This document shows, in pieces, positions 25,030 through 36,310 of a stretch of DNA of 47,994 nucleotides. Both the position numbers and the translations under genes were made by a program. A model generated the notes under the pieces. The model was given only the letters and a program-made list of their open reading frames with translations. It did no database searches and was not told the DNA's origin. The DNA lies in the NCBI GenBank assembly GCA_018398765.1, contig JAHBMJ010000417.1:1-47994 (forward strand), read 5' to 3'. The stretch comes from Chromera velia. Lineage: Eukaryota; Sar; Chromeraceae. How positions within the stretch are numbered: the stretch's first letter is position 1; each line of letters begins with the position of its first letter.

Positions 25030-26535
25030 ACGGAAAGAGAAGGAAAACAAAATGGGGAAAGGGAGGAAGAGGGAGACGCGTTTTTCTCTTCTTTTTTCCA
25101 GTCGATGCAGCGATTCATCTGGCATCACTGTGCATATACATGTAGTGATAAAGGACTGAAATCTGTGGCATCCCCGCAAAAGTAGGTACTAGACAGTACG
25201 TACTGCGTAACCAGATTATATAAGATGCGTGTCATGATAAAGTGAGGTAACATGGTGTTCTAGACTGTGTGTTGATCATAGTTTGAATCATTATTGCCAA
25301 ATCACCCAGAATTTGCCACTGGCAATCCAGTTGGCAATAAACTTGCCGATTAGTGATGAATCACACTGGCACTGATGATGCTTATGCTGCCAGTGATGCT
25401 GTGCTGATGATGATGATCGTTATGATTATTAAATCATTATTTACTAGATTATTTAAGGGTTAACTGTAGTTAACTGGTAGCCTTTCAGAGGTCCTTTCTG
25501 TGGAATAACTCCTGAGCAAACTGAGACTCGGACCGTAATATGCAGACAAACAGAAACAAAACCGAGTCTCCCTCCTAAAAATTAAAATAAAAAATATATT
25601 ATATGAGTATGTGCAATCCCAAGGCCCCTCACGTGAGCTTAAGCAAACTACACTGGCAATAAAAAGTTATGACAAAAATGTTTTTTCAAAAAAAAAAACT
25701 CAGAAGAATTCAACTGTGGCGTTAGCTCCTCGGGGTGACGTGATAATGAACATATGGTTGGGGGGGGCATTGACTTAAAGTTTGTTCCTAGCGTCTGGCC
25801 TATACGTCTTTCATCTCTTCCATCTGTCCTGATTACTGCTCTCGCTACTAGCTCTCTCTCTCATACGACCTCATACTTGACGCTCCTCCATCTGAATGCC
25901 TTCTTCGGCGTTTGCTAAGTACTTCCTACCCCTCAGTCATAACCAGTGCACTGCTTACTCCTCCTTCCTCCCAGCCCTCCCCTTGCACTCATATGGTTGA
26001 ATTAAAATGTTACTATTACGAAGGCATACCCACCGGCATCTTCATGTGAGTGTCTTATATATTTGGTGGGGTACCAGGTGTACTGACACTCAAGATCACT
26101 TAAGCACACTCAGGCAGTAGTACTTATAATTAAAAATCCTGTACACACAGAATTTTTATGTCAATTTTCTACACTTGTCAGGTCCGCGGATTTCGCTGAG
26201 CTCGTCTCGTCTTAGCAGACGTTCGTCCACCCTGCTGCTTAGAGCTGCCCTCTAAGGAGACATAAACTTATTTTTCACATTTGTCTATTGAGTTTCATCT
26301 AGCTTCGCGCACAATCGTGCACGAACAAACTTGTCTTACTATAGTATAGTCCAGTTTTCTCCGGATCACGTTGACTGCACTTATGTTAAAACTTGACAAC
26401 TGGGACAAGCTTAATTCCAGAACTGACAAAACACAGTTTAAACACTACAAAACACAAAGCTAGACACAAAGTTTGTGTATGTCTCTACTCCGTTGGATCG
26501 GGGTTGGTCCACATACTACGTACATCTATAGGTTG
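25030..26535. other. AT-rich intergenic stretch after NOG1
   Basis: This holds the NOG1 3' region and then AT-rich DNA with no supported gene. Words such as GCCACTGGCAATCCAGTTGGC near 25315 make short inverted repeats, and a GATGAT run lies near 25407. No long open frame is present. Confidence 0.5.
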
Positions 26536-26713
26536 GCTGACAGTGTGAATAGTATACTATTCAAACTATTTCTAGACAGGAAATTAGAACAGTACACTAT
26601 TCATGAATATATAGTAAACTATTCATAGTATAAAGAATTTAAAACGTCGAAGAATATTTGAGAGAATAGTATTGAATAGTATACTATTCTGGAATAGTTA
26701 CTATTCTGACAGC
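26536..26713. mobile_element. MITE-like palindrome-rich element
   Basis: The 16-bp perfect palindrome GAATAGTATACTATTC occurs twice (26547-26562 and 26674-26689), with further ACTATTC/GAATAGT words between. The outer ends GCTGACAG (26536-26543) and CTGACAGC (26706-26713) are inverted with one mismatch. The size of 178 bp, the AT-richness and the inverted ends fit a short non-autonomous DNA element. No target-site duplication is clear. Confidence 0.4.
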
Positions 26714-26879
26714 TAAAAAAAGAAGCCGATCTATAGATATAGTCTGAAATTCTTTGGTGCGCGATACGTGCCCACTCTCGTATATAAATATTATTGATTC
26801 AGGTTTTTGTTATGCATGCCGTGTCCCCGTATATGAGAGGCAGATCTAGTATATAAATATATATGTACATATGCATGCC

Positions 26880-27220
26880 GTGGCCCCTGGCCAACGGTAT
26901 GTTAAAAGTGGTAGTACCCCTTTTCGCTTAAGTACATGCCAAAAGTTTGCGAAGTTGTAATATAGACTATGCGTGGCCGCCGGCAGAGCCGGCCAACGGA
27001 CGTCAACCTATCAAGTACTGTAGTCGCCGGTGGAGCAGGCCAACAAAATTCAACAGTAACTGTTAATAATTCATGAACTTTTGGGGGCTACAGCATGCTC
27101 CCCGGGAGTATTTCAGTGCTGTGGCCCCCGGCCGATGGTATGTTAAAAGTGTATGATAGTACCCCCCTAAGGGCCTAAGCTCAAGTACATGCCAAAACTT
27201 TGTGAGGTCATAATAGATAT
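26880..27220 (+). repeat. Diverged direct repeat pair (about 90-100 bp, 241 bp apart)
   Basis: Segment 26880-26969 and segment 27121-27220 share the order GTGGCCCC(T/C)GGCC, GGTATGTTAAAAGTG, TAGTACCCC, AAGTACATGCCAAAA and a TAATA(T)AGA end, with point changes and a few small insertions. A related GCCGGC/GGCCAAC piece lies between them near 26975-27050. They look like old copies of one dispersed repeat. Confidence 0.75.
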
Positions 27221-27448
27221 AAAGGGTTGAATGCGCAGAATGAGAAGTTATAGTGAATTTCTAATATAACAAAAAAATTAGTGACTTAGAGATACTAGAC
27301 AATTAAATTTTGCACAAATAAAAAATGTAAATAGAAAAAGACTATTCGCCGAGGACCTGGGGTGCACTGCATGGGATGGCTGTTTCAGCTGTAGGTCCGG
27401 CAGTCGACTCATCTTTTTTGTTGACAGGAGGAGTAACACTGTTATACA

Positions 27449-28447
27449 TCATGATATATCTTCCATCCCCCCTATGATAATATTGTCAGCATACAAGCTC
27501 TCGATGTGGGCTTTCCACTGTTTTTTTTCTTTCTCGGGGTCGATGACTTCATCCCAGTCAGCTTCAGAATCTCGGAAAAAACACTCTTTTTGTTTCTCTT
27601 TTTTCTTTTCCTCTTTTCAGTCTAAGTACTAAGTCTTTCACAATTCTCTGATAGGGCTGTTGTCGTCCAGACCCTCCTAGGTAGAGGAATTCATCGAGAC
27701 GTTGCTCACAAACAGCTGGTCATACTCTAGGGTCATACTCAGTGACATCTAGCTGTAGAGCTAGTCACACACCCTGAACGACTTGTCGTTCTCTTCATCT
27801 GTAAGACCGAAATCGGCCTGTACAACAGGGGAGTTTGAGCACGAGTCCTCTGTGAATTGAGAGTTCGTTTTGAGGCTGTCCAGCGGATCATTCCTCATCC
27901 TTTCCAGCTCCCTCTCAGAGACCTCGTTATCAGAATCCAGATTCTGTTCTGTAGAGTTCTTTTTCCACCAAGCCTTCAGGATCTGATGATAGACAGCCCG
28001 AATTTCAGGTTATTTCAAATTGGCCAGAATGTTTCTCACATAATTTGGGGGCTGAAGATCGCTTAAGTCAACTAAGACCTTTCTTTCTGCTAAATATCTA
28101 GCAATTGAACACGCGCGGTGGCCCAGCCGGTGTTCAATTTCAACTCTCGAGAGCAACATCTCAACTCTCCCTCTTTCTCTCAACTGTGTCCCATCAATTT
28201 CCGAGTAGCCTCGCCATCAGATATGTGGATTCACGAATGAAAAAAGAGGTCCTCTGACTAGCTGTTCAATGTAAAGATGCAGTTTAGAGAGGCCGCTGAG
28301 GAGACGGGTATGCTGCTTTGGCTCATCTAAATGCGTTTGTTTAAATATCTGACTGTTGACTTTTTGTGGTATGGACCCCGTGTGTTCTGAAGGACTTTTA
28401 TCACTCTTGTATTTGCTATGGTCTTTGATTTGTGCAAAGAGGAATGC
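27449..28447 (-). pseudogene. Broken coding region of unknown family
   Basis: Read on the minus strand from 28447 down, a protein-like sequence continues in one frame across two in-frame stops (TGA at 28217-28219 and TAA at 28010-28012) to a TAG at 27761-27763. It then goes on in a shifted frame near 27765, meets a TGA, shifts again near 27580, and ends at 27449. The composition is protein-like throughout, for example HLYIEQLVRGPLFSFVNPH, RVEIEHRLGHRACSIARYLA, VYHQILKAWWKKN, PYQRIVKDLVLRLK and DSEADWDEVIDPEKEKKQW. I do not recognise the family. It could be a dead host gene or a dead mobile-element gene. Short introns could remove some breaks, but no good splice sites flank them. Confidence 0.55.
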
Positions 28448-28529
28448 TTACCTAAACCTAGTACTTAAATAGAGCATCCATTCATTTCAGTAACCCCACG
28501 TGCATGACGCCCCCCGCTGCGACGACGCC

Positions 28530-29390
28530 CGGACTGTATCTTTGTGTGTGTCTGGGCGGCTGAAAATCGATTGCGTCCGTCTGGCTGGTCGGATTGGATC
28601 TTTGTGTATGTCTGGTATGCCTGAAGATCGACTGCGGCCGAACGAAAATTTCTCCATGATACATTCAAGATCTCCATTTCCTTAGCTTGACAAGAGCTGT
28701 GTGTGATCGAATGGCTGTTGGTCTGAGACCTTCAGGTGTTTGGTGCATAGGCGTGTGTGTCTGGTGCTTGTTCACGTGCGTAACTCAGGGTCAACTGCAT
28801 TGTTCTAAAAATCGTTCCACTTGGCTGGTTGGATTGGATCTTTGCGTATGTCTGGTGCTCGTTCGCGTGTGTGAACGGATTGGATCTTTGACTGCGGCCG
28901 AACAAAAATTTCTCTATGATGTATTTGAGATCTCTATTCCTTTAGATTGAAGTGGTGTGTGTCGTCTGGCTGGGACTGCATCTCCAGATTGAAGTGTGCG
29001 TGCGTGCTGTATGGATAGCTATGAAAACACCGTATGCGAAGTCAGACGGGAAGGGTCTCGAGCTATGAGTCCTACCCAGTTCGAAGTAAAAATTCTCTAT
29101 CATACATTCGACTGCTCCATTTCTTTAGACGCGTGCTGTGTGTGACTGTGGTCCGGCTGTGCGGTGGTAGGTGCATGGATGGAACTGTCAGACAGCGTGC
29201 ATACGTGCCGTAAGAGATGTGCGTGTGTGCCTGCATCAAGAGGTCTGGCTGTTTGTCCTCTTAGGTTTGTATAGTTTGTCAAGCTTTAAGTATCTCCAGG
29301 CCTTCTCCAGTTTATTCTCGTCGTCCGAACAAAAATTTCTCCAGCATACATTCAGTGTCTGAATGTCTTTAGATTGACATACCGATTTTT
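28530..29390. repeat. Degenerate tandem array of exon-like fragments upstream of the Crinkler/RHS-like pseudogene
   Basis: A conserved core of about 50 bp recurs at 28632-28685, 28892-28946, 29080-29128 and 29321-29371, that is every 190-260 bp. On the plus strand each core can encode a variant of EQKFLYDVFEISIPLD (for example ERKFLHDTFKISIS and EQKFLQHTF) and most end in a CTTTAG-like word. Between cores are copies of GGATCTTTGTGTATGTCTGG (near 28540, 28596, 28836). This is a local duplication of a coding-like piece. Whether it was an exon of the downstream gene is not shown. Confidence 0.65.
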
Positions 29391-29399
29391 TATCTGCAG

Positions 29400-31433
29400 C
29401 AGCTTCGTATGTTGCTGACTCAGGGGATTCCTTGGAGGCGCTCAAAGGTGGTGGCACCTTCGTCAAGTCACTGCTGAAGGCCAAGCCAACAGAGGTATTG
29501 GATGCAGATGGCATGAAAGTGCTGGAAGGCATCAAGGGTAGAAAGAGGCTGCCAGCAATGGGGAACATGGTGGCGCGGGGGGTGACGGAGCCATTCTGGA
29601 AAGAGTGCATCTGCCTAGCAGAGGAGGGGCACAGAGTGTGTGCTGTAAGGAGTCGGAATTTAATTTGGCAAGTCGACATCCATGGCTGTACTCATCAAGA
29701 TGCTGCTGGAAGACCAAAAAACCATCGTATATCTGGAGCAGGCGGCAGATGGAGTCGGTTGGTACTACAAGTTTGTCGCTGTAGACTCCACGCATCTCCA
29801 CGCCTAACGTTGTTGAGACAAAAGTGTACCGCAAAGCCGCAGCCATTCAGGTCCAGGTGGAGTCTGACTCCCTGAAATCCCCCGATACCTACTTTCTCAT
29901 CAACCCTGGCAAGTTTGAAGGGTCGTGCGACCCCTCCGACTTCGTCGAGGCCAAGGTTATTCTCAACGCGTCTCCAGACTCAAAGCACTGGGGGGGTAGC
30001 AAGTTTGTAAAGATTTGCAGGCCTCGAAAAGGTAGTGTCTTTTGTTATTACCCCATTTAGTTGCTCACAGCACTGCTCGACTTCGCACCTCTCGTTGATC
30101 CGTCCAAAACCCCGGCTCGAGTCTACAAGCGATTTTACGAGTTCGGGGGGGCCGTCCGTGCGTTGCTTGCCGAAGGAGATGAATTGGATGAGCTTTGCAA
30201 GGCGCAGACGTCTAGCCTAAATGCCCTCACTGAGGATCAGGTTCTACGGATGGCCGCTGGCGATGTAGCTAACGTCGACACGCAAAGCAGTCAACAGCCG
30301 AAGAGCTCGATCATGGGCTACGATTCTGAATCAGAATTAAAGCCCATTTGGACTAACACAAATACGCACAGTTGTTATCTCCGAGGTTGTGTGTGAACAA
30401 ATCGTTACGCAGCACATGGACCTACTCTGGAGGGATGTCACGCTAGAGATAACGCATTCGACGCACGGCCACTTCTTTGACGCATATGTGCGCCAGCTGA
30501 TGCTCCAGGAGGGTGGAAGCACTTTCCTGTCACGAAAAGCCGTGGGAGCAGGGGGGGACAGAGCAAAGAGGGAATTGGAGCTCCCGCACTACAATTCTCT
30601 ACGGTTCGTGACGGATGTGCCTGCGGCAGTGAAAGCGTGTCGAACTGGCAACGTGGTCTATCACTCTGTGGATCAGAGCTTTCCACTGGTAGACTTCATG
30701 TTCAAGCACGGTGGCATGCTTTACGTAGTTAACGCTACCGTTGCAGCTGAGCATGACGCTAAACCCAACGCTATCGAGCAGTTCGTCAAAAGCCTTGACC
30801 TAAAAGCTAGGAGGTTTGTGAAACTGAAGCTGCTCTTCGCGGTGCCAATGAAGCGTTTCAAAAATTTTGTCACAAAACCAGTTGAACCATCCACGACGCA
30901 ATGTGAGGTGCACATCATCGGTGTGGTGAACCCAAAAGAAGAGAGAGGGGTGAAGCGTTCACTGCCGGAGTCGGACACGTCCCCCGCAATGAACAAGCGC
31001 CTGAGGTGAGAGTCTGCTCAGTCTTGTATACTAGGGAATAAACATTATCAACTTGGATAGGGTGTATTTGAATGCATGGGTTATCGAGATGTACCACTGG
31101 GCTGTCTGTACGCCACTAGTGCTGCTGCTTCTACTTGGTTGGACCTCTGCTTCTTCCTTCCTGCCGATCAATCACGCAGCCTCATTATTTCTTCACATGG
31201 CCGGTAGATGTCGTATCTCTCTTTTTGTTGCCTTTTGCAGATCGAAGGGTTCTGAGTCCGGCCCTGCCGCTAGCGGTAACAGCAGTAGCAGCAGGGTTGG
31301 CGGTGCGGCGGGGCTTCAGGCCCAAAAGAGGGGAGCGGAAGGGGGAAGCAAGGAGGGAAGAAAAGGGGGCAAGAAGCCCAAGGAAAAGCCTGCCGACAGC
31401 AAGGCTTCGAACAAGCAGGTTCTACTTCAATAA
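29400..31433 (+). pseudogene. Broken Crinkler/RHS-type P-loop NTPase gene
   Basis: After an acceptor at 29397-29399 the sequence follows the Crinkler / retrotransposon-hot-spot (RHS) NTPase layout. In order: a helical lead-in with LPAMGNMVARGVTEPFWKE; a P-loop region whose GKST survives at 29667-29678 but is out of frame with what precedes; MLLEDQKTIVYLE; FVEAKVILNASPDSKHW; then CYYPI with a TAG (30058-30060) exactly where the family has a Trp; then VYKRFYEFGGAVRALL, matching the usual RF..FGG motif. Breaks: frameshift between about 29640 and 29667, an extra T near 29805, the TAG, and a frame change at about 30340-30389. The last large frame (30389-31005) plus a final exon 31241-31433 remain joinable (donor at 31006). 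Such proteins are effectors in oomycetes and NTPases of unclear role elsewhere. The clean exons of neighbouring genes argue that these are real lesions. Confidence 0.7.
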
Positions 31434-31997
31434 TGGGTCATGACCGAAAAGGGAAAGAAAGGCAGTTATAGATAAAAGGCCGGCCCTTGAAAAGGATGTA
31501 TGATCCAGTATAAAATGGATTGTGTCTTCTGTCTTTACGACTCGATCAAGTAATTGCATGACCTATTATATCTGTTGCATAACATTTTAATTCGTCGTTA
31601 CTTCGACAGCCTTGCCTTATAGTGAAACATAAGGAAATTAGGTCTGAGCGGCTTGGGAATGGTAACCGGTCACCCTTCCAGCTACGACGTTCCCTTAAGC
31701 GTTTCCTCCTGAGAAGGACTGTCAAACAAGTGTCTTTCTTCTTGCTGATCCCTTTTAGTCTACTGGTGCAGTGGAGTCTGATGATATTTACACTGACTCT
31801 GCATGCCAAATTAATTTATTCGATACGATCTGTCTCTATTGGTCAAATTGCAGAATTTATTTGGCTGTATCGATAATTTGATACGCTTTGCGCTCTCACT
31901 TACGCGCGTTATATAGGTATACTGCTTTCTTATTACACCACACATGAAGCCTTCCATTTAATACTCATCACCTTAGTTATATACCTATATCAATGAG
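31434..31997. other. Intergenic, no gene seen
   Basis: This AT-rich DNA follows the Crinkler/RHS-like pseudogene. An open frame at 31546-31809 on the minus strand has no recognisable content and I do not call it. Confidence 0.4.
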
Positions 31998-33020
31998 TAT
32001 TACACTGGAACTATAGTGTGTCACAATGAGACTTTCTAGAACCTTTTGCCAGTATATCACAATGATTTGTGATACAATAATTATGATTTTAAGAACTTTT
32101 GACTGATTCAATTAAATCATACTTATATATGAAAAAAATGGTTGTAGATTGCGTGTTTATAGTGTTTAGCGTAGTTTGACATGCGCCGTGGGGTATGTGT
32201 TTAGCACATCATTTGTAAGCATGAGTGAGTGAGTGAGTAAGTGAGTGAGTGAGGTACTAAGTGAGTGATTGAGTGACTCATTAAGTGAGTGAGTGAGTGA
32301 GTGAATGACTGAGTGAGTAAGTCAGATGAGTGAATGAATGAGTGAGTGAGTGAGTGAGTAAGTGAGTGAGTGAAGTACTCAGTGAGTGATTGAGTGACTT
32401 ATTGAGTGAGTGAGTGAGTGAGTGAGTGAGTGAGTGAGTGAGTAAGTCAGATAACTGAGTGAGTGAGTGAGTGAGTGAATGAGTGAGTAAATGAATGAAT
32501 GAATGAGTGAGTGAGTGAGTGAGTGAGAGAGAGGGTGAGTGATTGAGTGAGTGAGTGAGCAAGTAATTATAAGTGAGTGAGTGAATGAGGAAGTCAGTAC
32601 ACTAGGTGAGTGAGGTATAAGTGAGGTCACTGTCAGTGAGATGAGGTGAGTGAATGAATGAGTGAGGTGAGTGACTAGGTGAGTGACTGAGTAAGATGAG
32701 TGCTAGGGTGAATGAATGAATGTAGAAGAACAGTTTAAACTTTAACGACTGTAAAGACTTTAAGTCACTTTGAAACTTCAGGGTCTGACACTTGATCTCT
32801 ATAAAAGATCATAAGAGATTGTCTAAATGTTAGTCTAAATGCCTTGACAGATGCCTTGACGTTGCTTTTTTATCTAATAATTCTACCATACTTAAGTTAT
32901 TCTAACTATTTCATCACACCTATTGTGATACAATTATTTATGTTACGGTGTCACCGGTACCAGTGTATAGGGTATTGTATCACAATTTGAATTGTGTCAC
33001 ACTATAGTTTCAATGTAATG
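31998..33020. mobile_element. Candidate non-autonomous DNA transposon with inverted ends and a (TGAG)n core
   Basis: Segments 31998-32027 and 32991-33020 are inverted copies of each other, 26 of 30 bases identical, centred on AACTATAGTGTG and CACTATAGTT. Inside are further TTGTGATACAAT words near both ends (about 32068 and 32933) and the long TGAG repeat. No transposase-like frame is present. A target-site duplication is not clear, so a simple inverted repeat that flanks a satellite is the alternative. Confidence 0.45.
32221..32720. repeat. (TGAG)n satellite with interruptions
   Basis: About 500 bp of TGAG units with scattered TGAA, TAAG and GATTGAG variants and a few longer sub-repeats (for example a GAGTGACTYATTRAGTGAG-like block near 32270 and again near 32390). 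The strand is otherwise without genes; Thr-His-Ser frames on the minus strand are artefacts. Confidence 0.95.
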
Positions 33021-33561
33021 AGTATACTATATACTTGTTAATCGATCCTTTGAAAAGTTCTTTTCCTATATTGTATCTAGCTTAAGACCCCTCTTTATAT
33101 GTACTTTTTAATTATAACTGTATATCCACATTAATTTATTAGTGTTCTAGTCAGTGTCATCACTCCTCATGCAATAATGAAAAGAAAGTCCGAGAGATGA
33201 TTGCTCTTATATCGTCATTCCAGCCTCTGGCGGGCATGAAGCCCTGATGAGGGCGGTTGAGGAGTGTATAGCCAAATTGACGTGAGTTCGTGTTAATAAT
33301 TGTCATGCGTAAACGAATCAATGCGCTAGATTAACAAACTAACATTGCATGTACGTCATGCCCCATGGTTCAAGTTGGCCAGAGCCTAAGTGGTGGCTCA
33401 CCGGCTTTAACCGCCTTAATTCAAAAAATTCATTCAATGATGATCAATGATCATAATCGAAAATCATGCTAGATCATAACAATCATACTAATGATCATTG
33501 TTTGAGAAATATATGTATTTTTTTAGATTTCTTCATTTATTCAAACTCTCATTCAGTTATA
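33021..33561. other. AT-rich intergenic region, 3' of the GT47 gene
   Basis: This should contain the 3' untranslated region of the leftward GT47 gene, which ends at 33562. The word ATGATCA recurs at about 33437-33500. No gene is seen. Confidence 0.5.
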
Positions 33562-36275
33562 TCATCCCGCTCCACTTACCATTCCAGCTGTTTGTTCTTT
33601 TGGTACTTGATCTGAGTGGCGTGAACTGAAATCAATAGATGAAACCAGTCCAGGCCCTTGAGCAGATGCTTCTTTGCCAACCGGACTCGCAGCAAAGGGA
33701 CTTACAGCGACTGTCGGGTTGATGCCACTTGCAGCAGCTGCTGCAGACCCGCTCGGATCGCTCTGGAGGCCCCCGTCTTTTGCCTCCTTTGTTCCCTCAC
33801 CTGCTGGCTCTTCAAGCAGCTGACTGCTTGATACACCGGCAGCCACACCAGCTACAGGCTGGTCTTTTGTTTCGGTTTGAGACACAATTGGTGCTGGAGA
33901 CGGACCAGGTCCTGCACTCCCTTCCGCGCTCAGCTCAGCTCCAGGGCTTCGGTGTTTTCCGGGTGCACTGACAGTGATGGTGACAGTGGCAGGCTGCTCA
34001 CCTGGAGTTACTTTTGCGCCGTCCTTGTTCTCTTCCTTCTCTCTGGCCTCAACAGGGGGAGACCAATAGATCCCCTTTTCTGCGTTCTGTTCAGTTTTGC
34101 TTTCTGAGAGGGGCAGGTCGCTCGAGACAGGCAGACTGTGTGAGGTATCTGCTGCATTCAGCCCACCGCCTACAACAGAACTGGATTCTTGAGGTTCCCC
34201 CTGCCCCATTTCCTCAGCAGTCTGTTCTCCTTTCGGATTCCCCTCGGGGGCCCCTGAAAGAGACGGGGGCGGAGTGGGCCCTGAAGGAGGAGAAGGAGAA
34301 GGAGAGGACACGTCCGCAGCCTGAGGGTGATTCACGACCACTGTTGCGGCTGCCCCAGCAGAAGCCTGGCGGCTCTGTGCCATCTCCATCGACCAGAGAA
34401 TATTCCGATTGAGGACCTTCACAGAAGAGGCAGAAGAGGGCTGAGGAGACGTTCCTGCTGGTGCAGGCAGTCCCCCCCTCTCTCTCTCCCCTTCTCCTTC
34501 GGGAGGCTGAGGAGGAGGATGGGAAGACGAAGAGGAAGAGGAGGAGGAGGACGAACGGGCTGTCGCTGCTGCTTGGGCCGTGATCTCGAACTCCTCTCCC
34601 AACCCTGCAGACAGGCGGGGAGGCACAGAGGCAGAGAGACAGGGAGGGACGAGCACATGCAGGGTAAGCGTGCGTGAACAAATGAGGAAGTGTTAGATCG
34701 GCAGGCCACGGTACAGTTTCTCATGCGCAGACAAATTTGATCTCGAATTTCTCTATTGCCACCCGAAAGCACGGAGCTGCTGCTGTTCGGCACTTCTCTC
34801 CAGTTCCTCCTGTTTCTTTTCTTTCTTCCACCCCCCCGTGGGTCTTTTCATTTTTCTTCAGATGCTTACCAACACAGGATGGATGCGTGATCGAAGCCGT
34901 ACACCTAGCACGTGTATTTTATGTGTCGAAGGAGAGGTGCACACGAACTCGGATCGACTTTCTGTCCGTCTCCTGTCCTCTACGCATGGGTCGCCCCACT
35001 CCTGATTCTCCCCCTAGCTCCACATACGCTGGAAACACCAGAAAAAGACGTAACGACAAAGCAATCAAGAGCAGGGAGAGCAGGAGGGCAAAAAGCTAGC
35101 AGACAGACCAACCGACCCTTGTGCACTTCTCCCATCTGCACCACAGGAGGGAGGGAGAGGGGCGACAAGAAGAAGGATAAATTCAGAAGAGAAACGACTT
35201 TTTTTTGCAAGACCAGCCGAAGAGAGCGAAAGAAAGAAAGAAAGAAAGAAAGAAAGAGCGAACGAACGCAAGAAAGAAAGGAGAAGACAAGAAAAAATAG
35301 AGGAAATCAGAGGACCTGCATGCCCACAACCCACAAGCCGCTACATTTACCCCCCCTCCTCCCTCTCTCACACACACAGACATGAAGACAGCGAAAAAAA
35401 GCAAGAGCAAGAGATTATGCATCCATCCATCCATCCATCCATCCAAAAAAGAAAGGGGAATCATCCCGGGGAGCGCAATGGTCCGATCAGAGATTCATCC
35501 GATCAGTCTTCCTTCCACTGCACTTCCTTCCCTCCCCTTCCCACTTATGCCCTTCCCTTCCTCCACTCATTTATTGGCCAAGAGACGAGGCAAAGCAGGA
35601 AGGAGGTGAACAGACCATCGAGACTCGAACAGGCAGGCGCATTATTTGAAGCTCCAGAGCATATCTTTGCATGGACCCATCCATCCATGCAGTGGCTCAA
35701 ACAAAACCTCACCCAAATACATAAACACGAACGAATGAGGGCACAAAAAAATAGCTCGAGAAACTTGACGCACGCATGAAAAAGAAAGCAGCTCCTCACT
35801 CACCCACCCTTTGCAGCCGCCGTTTCAAGATCTTCATTGCCGTCAGCACAGGAGGAGCAGTCAGGACTTGGGACGCGACCGCCTGGCCATTCTGCGTGGT
35901 TAAGGGAAACGGGGAAAAGGCACATAGACCATAGAGAAGAATGTGAATGATGCCTACGCATGATGTAGACAGACCACAAGTGAATAAAAAAATCTAATGC
36001 TTCTTGGTTGAAAAAAGGGGGACGGAGCTAAGGGCTCTAAGAGAGAAGGAGTCAGTGCGAAAGGCTGAGCAGGCAGAGAAAAAAAAACAGAAAAAAGTGA
36101 GTCGCAGAGCGGACGCAGGCAGCAAACAGGGAAACGGCCACGTCAACAAAAACAGGAAAACGGGAGAAGAAAAGCATCAGACATGCATAGGAACAGAATA
36201 AATGAACAACGAGACAGAGAGACAGACGCACAGAGAGACTGTCAAACCAACATTTGATTTTTGAGAGACAGACAG

Positions 36276-36310
<35 letters not shown>

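Noticed and set aside
27449-28447. Reassigned stop codons (UAA/UAG read as Gln) to explain the in-frame stops
   Set aside because: NOG1 ends properly at TAG, P1 at TAA and the Spt16-like gene at TGA, and none of the intact genes has internal TAA or TAG. Frameshifts are also present, so decay is the simpler reading.
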